This document shows, piece after piece, positions 1 to 8,267 of a stretch of 16,079 bases of DNA. A model generated the notes under the pieces. That model worked only from the letters and a program-made list of their open reading frames with translations. It was not told where the DNA came from and did no database searches. The stretch's first letter is position 1, and each line of letters begins with the position of its first letter. The DNA is from JAMIFN01 sp964608575 (lineage in GTDB: Bacteria; Pseudomonadota; Gammaproteobacteria; Burkholderiales; Burkholderiaceae_C), in assembly GCA_964608575.1 (NCBI GenBank), contig CAZSPW010000042.1, positions 1-16,079 of the forward strand, written 5' to 3'. The position numbers and the translations under genes are program-made.

Positions 1-824
1 AAGACTTACTGCTGGAAATTCCGCAAAGTCGCATGTTTGACGAGGCGCTGAAGTTACTGCAAACAGGCCATGCCGAAGCGAGTCTGCGCCAGTTGCATAA
101 AGCCGGCTTGGTAGGCGCTAAAAAAGGCATATACCCTTTACTCGACTTGATTGCCCAGCGCGCTGATGCGCCCTTGGTGCAAGCCGCCTTGCGTGATACC
201 GATCGCCGCATCCAAGAAGGAAAGTCGGCCGCCGCCTACTTTTTGCTCGCATGTGTACTATGGGAAGAAGTCGAAACGAGCTGGCAGGCTTTACAAGCTG
301 CCGGCGAGCACATCATCCCCGCCCTCAGCACCGCCATAGACGAGGTCTTTGACCGTCGCATAGGTGATGTTTCTGGCCGCGGTAAATTGGCCGCTGATAT
401 GCGCGAAGTGTGGATGATGCAGCCGCGTTTTGAGCGCCGCACACCTTCTAGCGCACCGCGTTTATTAGAAAATTTCCGTTTTCGCGCAGCCTACGATTTC
501 TATCGCTTGCGCGCCGCTGTTGGCCAAGCCGACATGGGTATTGCCGACTGGTGGGAAGAGTTCAGCAGCGCGCCTGATGATGAGGCTCGCACCGACCTCT
601 TGGCGCAAGTACCCAAAGAACGCTCCAGCGGTAGCAAAAAACGCAGTGCAAAAAACAAAGCAAAATCGGCTCTTTCTAGCGCAAAATCTGCCTCAGAAGC
701 TCCTGAAACAGAAGCAAATTTCAAGGCATCTGAACAACCCGTAGCCGCCGCTAAAAAACGGCGTCGCAAGCCCAAAAAATCCGCCAGCGCCAACCCTGAG
801 CAGGCCGACCTTGCGCCCGAATAA
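1..824 (+). CDS. pcnB: Poly(A) polymerase I, C-terminal part (5' end outside window)
   Basis: PcnB adds 3' poly(A) tails to RNAs and so promotes their decay in the cytoplasm. The frame is open from the window edge: the residues before the first Met read DLLLEIPQSR and run into MFDEALKLLQTGHA, matching the RNA-binding helical region of PcnB (E. coli has a similar stretch, LFEESLKLLQSG). Further on, FRFRAAYDFYRLRA and the WWEEF segment match the conserved end of the family domain. The nucleotidyl-transferase head with its catalytic Asp residues must lie upstream and is not in view, so the Met at 33 is internal and not the true start. After about residue 195 from that Met comes a Lys/Arg/Ser/Ala-rich low-complexity tail (KKRRRKPKK), as is common for RNA-binding tails in PcnB. 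folK starts 15 bases after the stop, the same pairing as in E. coli, so the two are probably co-transcribed. Confidence 0.9.
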   Translation, partial: DLLLEIPQSRMFDEALKLLQTGHAEASLRQLHKAGLVGAKKGIYPLLDLIAQRADAPLVQAALRDTDRRIQEGKSAAAYFLLACVLWEEVETSWQALQAAGEHIIPALSTAIDEVFDRRIGDVSGRGKLAADMREVWMMQPRFERRTPSSAPRLLENFRFRAAYDFYRLRAAVGQADMGIADWWEEFSSAPDDEARTDLLAQVPKERSSGSKKRSAKNKAKSALSSAKSASEAPETEANFKASEQPVAAAKKRRRKPKKSASANPEQADLAPE

Positions 825-839
825 ACACCAAGCTCCCCT

Positions 840-1340
840 ATGCACGCCGCCACAACCTTGGCCTATATCGGCTTAGGCTCTAATTTGGGTGATCGCTTGC
901 ACACCCTGCAGCAAGCAGTGCGCGCCTTAGCGCAAATCCCGCAGACTCAGGTATTGCGCTGCTCTAGTCTCTACCAATCGGTGGCGGCTGAAGGGGCAGC
1001 GGGTTCAGGCGACTTTCTCAATGCCGTGGCTGAATTGGCTACCGTCCTAGATGCACACACGCTCTTGAGCAAACTGCAAGCCATTGAGCTAGAGGCTGGG
1101 CGTTTGCGTCCCTATCGCCACGCGCCACGCACTTTAGACCTAGATATTTTGTTGTTTGGCCAAGAAAATATCGCCGATGCACCGCACTTAATCGTGCCGC
1201 ACCCGCGCCTTTGGGAGCGCGATTTTGCCTACCTGCCTTTGTTGGAATTGCAGCCAAAATTAGCATCCAACCAACAACCCCTAGGTTCGTCAAATACTTC
1301 ATGCCAAAGATGGCTGCGAAATTGGACTTCGACTTTATAG
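840..1340 (+). CDS. folK: 2-amino-4-hydroxy-6-hydroxymethyldihydropteridine pyrophosphokinase
   Basis: FolK moves pyrophosphate from ATP to 6-hydroxymethyl-dihydropterin, making the substrate for dihydropteroate synthase in folate synthesis; it is cytosolic. The N-terminus has the family motif IGLGSNLGDR (residues 10-19). The signature PRTLDLDILLFG (96-107) carries the two Asp residues (100 and 102) that bind magnesium in characterised homologues, preceded by an Arg-rich loop (GRLRPYRHA). VPHPRLWERDFAYLPLLEL (119-137) is the second conserved block. At 166 residues it is a little longer than the E. coli enzyme (about 159). The last 25 or so residues (SSNTSCQRWLRNW) look unconserved. The ATG at 840 lies 15 bases after the pcnB stop with only a weak ribosome binding site, which fits translation coupled to pcnB. 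Confidence 0.95.
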   Translation: MHAATTLAYIGLGSNLGDRLHTLQQAVRALAQIPQTQVLRCSSLYQSVAAEGAAGSGDFLNAVAELATVLDAHTLLSKLQAIELEAGRLRPYRHAPRTLDLDILLFGQENIADAPHLIVPHPRLWERDFAYLPLLELQPKLASNQQPLGSSNTSCQRWLRNWTSTL

Positions 1341-1396
1341 TAGCGCTTTAGAGCACATTGCTATTCGTATCGTTCCCTCAAAGCATCCTCATAAAA

Positions 1397-3518
1397 ATGC
1401 GTCGTCCAAAAAACCAGTGGAGAAGGAGTCCAGCCTACGGCTTGATTGCTACTTGCTTTTCAATAGTGCTAGCTATTCCAAACGCTATGGCCACCACTTT
1501 GGGGCCTGTACGCAATACCGTGTTTATCGGTAAACCTTTTGTTGCCAATATTGAAGTGGCCGATACCGAGGCCAACTTGTCTTGCATCACTGTTGATCTC
1601 TTGTATGGTGACACCCGTACCAGCGGAACGCGTTTTACTTTACAAAATCACAGCCTACGGATCCGCAACGAGAGGCCAGTTGACGAGCCTCTCCTGACAC
1701 TGAGCGTCAGTGCCGATTGCGCCAACCCCATCACGCGCAGCTACACCATTTTCCCCGAAGCGCCCATCATCGGCAGCAATTTGGCCGCCCAAGCCACCAG
1801 CGATACACGGAATGACGACACAGACACAGACACTCGCGCTAACAGCAACGAAAATTTCTTTGGCGTCGAAAGCAACCCCAATAGCAACTACATCCAAGTT
1901 CAAGACCTTGCACAAACTCGGCAAAAACACAAATCTGGCGCTACCCTAAAAAACCGCTCAAAAGAACCCCAGCCCGTTGTTCAGGCTCCTAAAACCAGCT
2001 ATTCGGCTCAGTCGGAAACTGCGTCGCAAACGCCCCTCACTCTTTCTGCTGGCTCGGCGGCGGCAACATCGACTGCCGAACTTGCCTCTAGCGGCCATAA
2101 ACCACGCTTGGAATTGGACGACCTCAGCTGGGTTCAAAGTGATTTAGATTTGCGCGCTTCGACAGAAATGCTAAGTGCGCCGGCTATCGACCCTAGTGTG
2201 CGCCAACACGCAAGAGAGCAGTGGGCCAGTATCAACACCCCTTTCGCTGGCGTATCCAGCGAGCAAGCAGCTACAACTGAGCACCTAGCCCAACTAGCGG
2301 AGCAACTGCACAGCAAAGACCAAGAAGTTCGCCACCTAAAAGCACTCCTGGCTCAGCAGCAAGCCCTCCAAAGCCGCATCTGGACTTGGCTTTTGTATGC
2401 TGTTTTGGGCGTATTGGGTCTAGGTTTAATGGCCTTGCTCGTTTCTCGTCGGAAGCAATCCACCCAAGAACAAAGTGATGAAAAAAACAAACAGACTTCC
2501 CCTTGGTGGTTGCCACGCAGTCATGATGCCCAAAGTCCAACGAAAACAGGGGCTAACTCTGGCGACTCGGAACTCCAGTACCTCTCTAAAGTAAACCCCA
2601 AGAGCCGCGACAGCATGCTCGGTTATCTTGAAGAGCTACCCGTGCCCGATGTGCAGTTTGGCGATACAGGCGTGGGCGACTTCCCCGAATTCGCTCCTAA
2701 CCGCCCCGCCCCTGCACGGTTGGCACCTCAAGCCGCTTCGCTGCCTACACCTCCAACACATCTCATCACGCCGACTCAAAATGCCGTTGGGCTTTTACAA
2801 GATATCCATCAACAGGCTGACTTCTCTGTNNNNNNNNNNNNNNNNNNNNNNNNNNNNNNNNNNNNNNNNNNNNNNNNNNNNNNNNNNNNNNNNNNNNNNN
2901 NNNNNNNNNNNNNNNNNNNNNNNNNNNNNCCTGCTGTTTCGAAAAACGGATGCCGCACAGAATACGGAAGCTTTCAGTCCCTTAGCCTACCGCGAACTTT
3001 TGCTGCTCTACGGTATTGCTACCGAAACCAGTGCCACGACCGAAGACCTCGCACGGATGCAGCACATCGCCGCCAATGCGCGCCAATGGCTGCAACCTAA
3101 CACTGTTTTCCTTGGTGACGAATCTACTAAAAACTCTCCACATGAGAGCGCATCAAGTGTCCCCCATATTGATTTACCGCTAGAGCTAGACCTTGCCATA
3201 CCCGACACGCCAGCTCTGGAGACGGGCTTAAAAACGCAAGCACCCACACTGCAACTAACGCAAGAAAGCGCGTCTCAGGCTCTGGACTTTAATTTGGACG
3301 GCCCCGTTGAGCTGGATCACACATTGCCAGCTGACCACGATTTCGCGCCCACATCTGACCTAGAAGACTCCAGCCTAGACCTAGAAATTTCAGATGCTGA
3401 TTTTTTGCCAACCGCAAACATGAATAACAGCTTGGACTTTCATCTAGACGAGCTCACACAAAACGCCCATGACACCCACATCGACTTGCGTTTAGACGAT
3501 TTGAATCGCCCAGCATAA
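1397..3518 (+). CDS. fimV: FimV-like inner-membrane protein, interrupted by an assembly gap
   Basis: FimV/HubP-type proteins are peptidoglycan-linked polar organisers needed for type IV pili and twitching in studied species. I start at the ATG at 1397, not the in-frame TTG at 1358, because it gives a proper signal peptide: basic MRRPKNQWRR, hydrophobic core to about residue 27, and a likely cut near AMA-TT. Then come a periplasmic domain (about 35-120) of the betaproteobacterial FimV-like type, a Ser/Thr/Ala-rich linker, a coiled coil (about 295-325), one membrane helix (about 329-349, WLLYAVLGVLGLGLMALLV) and a cytoplasmic part. The pre-gap end LLQDIHQQADF and post-gap SPLAYRELLLLYG resemble the TPR-like tail of this family. 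The C-terminus is acidic with LDFNLD, LDLEIS, LDFHLDEL and IDLRLDDL repeats. The 100 Ns at 2830-2929 shift the frame, so an unbroken reading across the gap is an artefact. No LysM motif was recognised. Confidence 0.75.
2830..2929. other. Assembly gap, 100 Ns
   Basis: Exactly 100 unknown bases, the usual placeholder for a gap of unknown size. Upstream coding uses codons starting at positions equal to 2 modulo 3, and downstream coding uses 0 modulo 3. If this is one intact gene, the true missing length must be a multiple of three. Confidence 0.99.
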
Positions 3519-3545
3519 GCGCCGCATCCATTACTAACCTCAACT

Positions 3546-3573
3546 AAGCGCAGTGACCAACTGCGCTTTTTTT
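3546..3573 (+). terminator. Intrinsic terminator after the FimV-like gene
   Basis: A perfect 8-bp stem, AAGCGCAG (3546-3553) with CTGCGCTT (3561-3568), encloses a 7-base loop and runs into seven T residues (3567-3573). It lies 27 bases after the fimV stop and 71 bases before radA, so it separates the pcnB-folK-fimV unit from radA. Confidence 0.9.
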
Positions 3574-3644
3574 CATGGTTATATTCGTCTTATTTCCTCA
3601 AGCGACTTGTACGCGCTGACTCGTTCTGCACCGATATCCACACT

Positions 3645-5021
3645 ATGGCCAAAGAAAAAACCCTCTACACCTGTGCTGAATGCGGTGGCACCACCCCGCG
3701 CTGGCAAGGCAAATGCCCGCATTGCGAGGCTTGGAACACCCTGAGCGAAACCGTAGCCGCAGCCGGCGGCACAGGCAAAAATCGCTTCAGTAGCTTGGCT
3801 CCCGCCGCACCTGTGCAAGCCATCTCGGCCATTGCTGCGCAAGATGTATTGCGCACGCCAACAGGCCAAGCTGAGCTGGATCGCGTACTGGGCGGCGGCG
3901 TGGTCGAAGGTGGGGTGATTTTGATCGGTGGCGACCCCGGTATAGGCAAATCCACCTTGCTGCTGCAGGCTTTGCACAGCTTGCAAAGCGCGGGCATGAA
4001 TACCCTTTATGTCACAGGCGAGGAAAGCGCTGCCCAAGTGGCATTAAGAGCGCAGCGCCTACACCTGGGCGCAAGTAGCGTGCAGGTATTGGCCCAAACT
4101 CAGTTGGAAGTCATACAAAGCACCTTGGCGGCGCAGCAGCCGCAAATTGCCGTGATCGATTCGATTCAAACCTTGTATTCCGATCAGCTCACCAGCGCCC
4201 CTGGTAGCGTGGCACAAGTGCGTGAATGCGCAGCGCACCTCACGCGCTTGGCTAAATCCTTGGGCACCACCATTATTTTGGTCGGCCATGTCACCAAAGA
4301 GGGCGCTTTGGCAGGGCCGCGCGTGTTGGAGCATATGGTCGATACCGTGCTGTATTTTGAAGGTGATACGCATAGCAGCTTCCGCTTAGTGCGTGCTATC
4401 AAAAACCGCTTTGGCGCGGTCAATGAAATCGGCGTTTTCGCCATGACTGAGCTGGGTTTAAAAGGCGTATCCAACCCCAGCGCCATTTTTCTCTCAACAC
4501 ACGAAGACCCCGTGCCTGGCTCCTGCGTATTGGTCACCCTCGAAGGCACGCGCCCGCTTTTGGTCGAAATCCAAGCCTTGGTCGATAGCGGCGGTCCCAG
4601 CCCTAGGCGTTTGAGTGTAGGTTTGGAGCGCGATCGCCTGGCCATGCTGCTGGCCGTGCTACACCGCCACGCTGGGGTCAGCTGTTTTGATCAAGATGTG
4701 TTTATCAACGCGGTAGGCGGCGTGCGCATCAGCGAACCTGCGGCAGATTTAGCCGTGCTGCTGGCGATTCAATCCAGCCTGCGCGGACGCGCCCTGCCCA
4801 AAGGTTTTATCGCTTTTGGCGAAGTGGGGTTAGCAGGCGAAGTGCGCCCGGCACCACGCGGGCAAGAGCGCCTGAAAGAAGCGGCCAAGCTCGGCTTTAG
4901 CCACGCCATCGTGCCGCAGGCTAATCTGCCCAAAAAAGGCGATAAAGCCTTTGAAGGTTTGACCATCCACGGCGTCAGCCGCATTGAGCAAGCCATAGAT
5001 ATCGTGCGCGGCTTCGCTTAG
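3645..5021 (+). CDS. radA: DNA repair protein RadA (branch-migration ATPase)
   Basis: RadA is a RecA-like, hexameric ATPase that moves recombination branches and helps process intermediates with RecA. The N-terminal zinc finger uses Cys10, Cys13, Cys24 and Cys27 (CAEC and CPHC). Walker A is GGDPGIGKS (95-103), Walker B lies around VIDSIQT (Asp172), and the RadA-specific KNRFG motif is at 253-257. The last 180 or so residues form the Lon-protease-like domain (AVGGVRISEPAADLA, then GEVGLAGEVR). The length of 458 residues is essentially that of the E. coli protein (460). No clear Shine-Dalgarno sequence is visible before the ATG, but the zinc finger begins right after it, so the start is secure. 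The gene stands alone between a terminator upstream and a convergent minus-strand gene downstream. Confidence 0.97.
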   Translation: MAKEKTLYTCAECGGTTPRWQGKCPHCEAWNTLSETVAAAGGTGKNRFSSLAPAAPVQAISAIAAQDVLRTPTGQAELDRVLGGGVVEGGVILIGGDPGIGKSTLLLQALHSLQSAGMNTLYVTGEESAAQVALRAQRLHLGASSVQVLAQTQLEVIQSTLAAQQPQIAVIDSIQTLYSDQLTSAPGSVAQVRECAAHLTRLAKSLGTTIILVGHVTKEGALAGPRVLEHMVDTVLYFEGDTHSSFRLVRAIKNRFGAVNEIGVFAMTELGLKGVSNPSAIFLSTHEDPVPGSCVLVTLEGTRPLLVEIQALVDSGGPSPRRLSVGLERDRLAMLLAVLHRHAGVSCFDQDVFINAVGGVRISEPAADLAVLLAIQSSLRGRALPKGFIAFGEVGLAGEVRPAPRGQERLKEAAKLGFSHAIVPQANLPKKGDKAFEGLTIHGVSRIEQAIDIVRGFA

Positions 5022-5066
5022 GCCTCTGAACACTATTTTTAAACATGTTTTCAGGGTTCTAGGCCG

Positions 5067-5087
5067 CCAAATCTGCCTGAGCAGCTC
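5067..5087 (+). repeat. 21-bp direct repeat, copy 1
   Basis: Twenty-one bases here (beginning CCAAATCTGCC, ending GAGCAGCTC) are identical to 12311-12331 in the same orientation. This copy lies in the 72-base spacer between the convergent radA and DUF3108 genes. The sequence contains the short near-palindromes CTGC-CTGA-GCAG and GAGC-A-GCTC. By a simple estimate for random sequence (about 1.3e8 position pairs times 4 to the power -21) an exact 21-mer pair by chance is unlikely. Confidence 0.7.
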
Positions 5088-5093
5088 TCATTT

Positions 5094-6419
5094 TTATCGT
5101 TTTGGCGCCGCATCAGACTGCTCTACCGTATCTACCAATAAATCCAGATACACACCTTGCGCGTTGCGCATACGGATTTTTACGGGCAAGTACTGCAAGC
5201 TAGGTGCGATCCAAATTTCCCCATAAATCGCATCGGGTTTGAGGCCAGGGATGGGGCGCGGCGTTAAATGCCAAGTGTTCACCGTACCAAATTTAGACAA
5301 CTCCATAGGCTCAGGGCCGCTGATATCGTAAATATATTGATACAAGCCCTCAGGCCGCCCCAGCCAGTATGTCACTGTGCTGTTAGGTGCCAGCATCGCG
5401 CGCCCAGTAGCAAAGCGCCAAGCTAGCTCTACAAACTGGCTCGCCGAATCTTGGAAAGTGCCTGTGCCCAAACCACCGGGCAGCCCGGTGCGCGGTATCC
5501 GTTTGCCGCTGCCTATTGTGATGGCATCGTCTTCAAAGCGTGCGCTACGCAGCCTACCGACAATACTTTCTTCAAAAATTTGGGGGTTCAAGCCAGCATC
5601 GGTGACACTGCCCTGACTGGTCATCGTGAATCCGCCTATACCAAAACTGGCGCTCACCCGTGCTTGGTACTTCTCTGCCTGGCGTTGCCAAGTCACCGAG
5701 CCACTGCCCGTAACTTTGCCGCGAAAGTACCCTGAAATCTTGACATTGATACGGGTATCGTTGGGCCAATCGGGATAAGCATCGCCGCTAGCACCATCAA
5801 GCGTCGCCCCTGGATCCGTAGCGTTTGTGGCAGTGGCATAGACATCGACCACAGAATCAGATGCGGCACTAGCGACAGCCTCAGCGCCTTGCGCTAGGAC
5901 TGGCGTTGGCTCTGGGTTTAAGGTGGCTACAGGGCTGGGTTTTGGCTCGGGCGAGGCATCCGCAAAAGGCTCCATTTCCTCCTCAGGCTTAGGCAAAGGC
6001 GCGATTTCGTCCTCCCCTAAAGCTGCAAACAAGGGCTTACTGGCTGGCGCTGCAGGAATCTGTACTTTTTCTGTTTGGGGTATGCTGGCCTTATCGGTGG
6101 TTTTTGTTGGCTCGGGCGGCACAGGTATAGGCGCAGCTTGGGCTAATGGCGCTGGCACGGGGCGCGTGGCGATGGAATCCGCATTATTTACTGCGGCCCG
6201 AGGCTGGCCAGCGCGGGGTTGCTGCACACCTGGGCGCGGGCGTGGCAAAGCTGCGGGCTCGCGCGCCTGTATCAAGCGCGCATACACAGGTTCGGCCATA
6301 AGTTGGATTTGGCTGCGCGACTGCCACATACCATATGACCACCACAGCACGGCCGCATGCAAAACCAGCACGGCTAGCGCAATGGCCAAAAACATCAGGC
6401 GGACGGGCAGGCGAGGCAT
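5094..6419 (-). CDS. Membrane-anchored DUF3108 protein with Pro-rich linker
   Basis: The molecular function of the DUF3108 family is not established. A short basic N-terminus (MPRLPVR) leads into one membrane helix (about residues 8-27), probably an uncleaved signal anchor. A long Pro/Ala/Glu-rich segment (about 52-190) follows, TonB-like in composition, with stretches such as PLPKPEEEMEPF and PEPKPSP. The folded part (about 217-435) reads as a beta-rich domain: INVKISGYFRGKVTGSGSV, then FEESIVGRL, and near the end GEIWIAPSLQYLPVKIRM, the pattern I associate with DUF3108. That places the domain in the periplasm. The start is 14 bases after the stop of the M61 peptidase gene, so the two should be co-transcribed. 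No good ribosome binding site is seen; Met9 is an alternative start but would lose the basic residues before the helix. Confidence 0.8.
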   Translation of the reverse strand: MPRLPVRLMFLAIALAVLVLHAAVLWWSYGMWQSRSQIQLMAEPVYARLIQAREPAALPRPRPGVQQPRAGQPRAAVNNADSIATRPVPAPLAQAAPIPVPPEPTKTTDKASIPQTEKVQIPAAPASKPLFAALGEDEIAPLPKPEEEMEPFADASPEPKPSPVATLNPEPTPVLAQGAEAVASAASDSVVDVYATATNATDPGATLDGASGDAYPDWPNDTRINVKISGYFRGKVTGSGSVTWQRQAEKYQARVSASFGIGGFTMTSQGSVTDAGLNPQIFEESIVGRLRSARFEDDAITIGSGKRIPRTGLPGGLGTGTFQDSASQFVELAWRFATGRAMLAPNSTVTYWLGRPEGLYQYIYDISGPEPMELSKFGTVNTWHLTPRPIPGLKPDAIYGEIWIAPSLQYLPVKIRMRNAQGVYLDLLVDTVEQSDAAPKR

Positions 6420-6433
6420 AAAAAGCTGCAGAT

Positions 6434-8245
6434 TTAAACGGAATCTGGATCAGGCAGCCATCTGTGCAGCAAAGCCGCATTTTCTATGCGCAGCTCTTGC
6501 AACTGTGTTTGCTCTGCTGGCAATTGCAAACAGCCCTGATAAATGCGCTGCTCGCGGCTATACAAAATAGCCACGCTGCGCTGCCCAGTACGCACCGCAG
6601 TGGGGAGCAAATACGCCAGCTGCTCCAACTGATACAAGCGCCAAATTTGACCCTCTAGCTCTAATCCTAGCCACTCATCGCCAGCGGCCAAACCTGCCGC
6701 TTCAGCAGCACCACCGCGCAATACGACCTGTACCTTCAAACTGGTGGCGTTCGCGCTTTTGCCCTCTTGCACTTTTAAGCCTAAACGCTGCGCCCAAGTA
6801 GGCTTTTGTGTATGGGCACTGATGCCATATGCAGACAGCAATGGCAATACTGGCAAATCACCGGTGCCATGCACCCAAGCCTGCAGCTCAGGCACAAAGC
6901 TGCGCCCACCTACGGCTTGCAAAGCTGCCGCTATATCCGCTTCGCTAATAGGCTTGACAGCCCCAGTTTGGCTTTGCCACAGATGGCGCATCACCGCGTC
7001 TAAATCGCCCCGCCCTTCAAGGCGCAGTGTCAAATCCAAGCACAAGGCCACCAAAGCACCTTTGGTGTAATAGCTGACTGTGGCGTTCAGACTGTTTTCA
7101 TCAGGGCGGTAATATTTCACCCAAGCATCAAAACTGGCCTGCGCCACGCTTTGCAGCCCTGCCCCTGGGTTAATGGCTAGAGCTTGAATATTTTTCACCA
7201 ACAACTGCAAATATTGCGCCTGATCGATAAGCCCTGTGCGCAGCAAAAATAAATCGTCGTAATAGCTGGTAAAGCCCTCAAAAAACCACAACAGCTCGGT
7301 GTAACTTTCTTTACTGTAGTCATAACGCAGCAAGGGCGCAGGGCGCAGGCGCTTGACATTCCAGCTGTGAAAGTATTCGTGGCTGATCAAGCCCAAAAGC
7401 GTCTGATAATTTTTACTGCGGCTGCGATCCCCGACGAGTGGCAAGTCTTGGCGCGCACAAATCAAAGCCGTGCTGGCCATATGCTCTAAGCCGCCATAGC
7501 CATCTTCAGTGGCGTGCAGCATGAAAACATAGCGGTCAAAAATAGCAGGCTGCGCCCCCCAAAATTCTTGCTGTGCAGCGCAAATGCGCTGCGTATCTTC
7601 CAACAGTTTTTTGCCATCGAAATTCGGCGGGGCGCCGACGACAATAAACTCATGCGCAATACCTGCTGCCATCAATTCACCGCGCCACAGGTCTTGGGCG
7701 AACACAAAGGGCGTATCGGCCAGCGAGTCGTAATCAGCAAAGTTATAACGCCAAGCATTAGCTTGAATTTTTATAGCTGCCTGGGCAGCATATACGCCAT
7801 TTTTTGCCAAATTTTCATCTAAAAATAGCTCTAAACTGTGCGCCTCTTGGCTTTGCCCTAGAACCTGCAAACACAAACTGGTGGGATTAAAAAACCCCCG
7901 TTGCATATCCAGCCAAGCCGTGCGCACCGAGCTATCAAAAGCGTAAACCTCGTAATACAAATCCAAGGGTGCGCCATGGCTAGCGGCAAGCTCCCAAGTC
8001 GCCTTATCAAGCTGCCTTAATGGCACTGATTGCCCATTTTGCTCGGCTCTGAGATTTTGCAAATGCTTAGCAAATTCACGCAGCAGATAGCTCCCTGGTA
8101 TCCAAGCAGGCAATTGCACTTGCTGCTGCGCTTGCGGTCTTTCAATGCGCAGTTGAAGCCGATAAATGTGGGCACGAGCCTGGCTCGTATCCACGCGATA
8201 GAGCACAGGACTCGAACACGGCTTGGATGGAGGCATGAGCGCCAT
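6434..8245 (-). CDS. M61 family metallopeptidase (glycyl-aminopeptidase type) with PDZ domain
   Basis: M61 enzymes are zinc aminopeptidases, some with a preference for N-terminal Gly or Ala. The zinc site is plain: HEYFH at 289-293 within SHEYFHSWNVKRLRP, and the third ligand Glu323 in WFFEGFTSYY, 30 residues later. GGLEH at 251-255 occupies the place of a substrate-binding loop. The N-terminal beta domain begins around residue 14 (LPAWIPGSYLLREFAKHL at 44-61). A PDZ-like domain lies at about 485-570 (VQVVLRGGAAEAAGLAAGDEWLGLEL). The open frame extends back to 8407, but that part lies inside dsbC and has no family resemblance. I chose the ATG at 8245, 22 bases after the dsbC stop with GGGG just upstream; the ATG at 8236 is the alternative. 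The product is 603 residues. No clear signal peptide is visible, so I expect a cytoplasmic enzyme, although its neighbours act in the envelope. Confidence 0.9.
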   Translation of the reverse strand: MALMPPSKPCSSPVLYRVDTSQARAHIYRLQLRIERPQAQQQVQLPAWIPGSYLLREFAKHLQNLRAEQNGQSVPLRQLDKATWELAASHGAPLDLYYEVYAFDSSVRTAWLDMQRGFFNPTSLCLQVLGQSQEAHSLELFLDENLAKNGVYAAQAAIKIQANAWRYNFADYDSLADTPFVFAQDLWRGELMAAGIAHEFIVVGAPPNFDGKKLLEDTQRICAAQQEFWGAQPAIFDRYVFMLHATEDGYGGLEHMASTALICARQDLPLVGDRSRSKNYQTLLGLISHEYFHSWNVKRLRPAPLLRYDYSKESYTELLWFFEGFTSYYDDLFLLRTGLIDQAQYLQLLVKNIQALAINPGAGLQSVAQASFDAWVKYYRPDENSLNATVSYYTKGALVALCLDLTLRLEGRGDLDAVMRHLWQSQTGAVKPISEADIAAALQAVGGRSFVPELQAWVHGTGDLPVLPLLSAYGISAHTQKPTWAQRLGLKVQEGKSANATSLKVQVVLRGGAAEAAGLAAGDEWLGLELEGQIWRLYQLEQLAYLLPTAVRTGQRSVAILYSREQRIYQGCLQLPAEQTQLQELRIENAALLHRWLPDPDSV

Positions 8246-8267
8246 GATCCCCAGCTCAGCCTTAGTT

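Noticed and set aside
2930..3100. Reading straight through the N gap to give a 580-residue FimV-like protein
   Set aside because: The residues after the gap in that frame look random; the other frame carries a long acidic C-terminus with a clean stop followed by a terminator.
5923..6570. A 215-residue plus-strand frame opposite the DUF3108 gene
   Set aside because: It is the complement of a Pro/Ala-rich coding region and gives a Gly/Ala/Ser-rich sequence with no domain.
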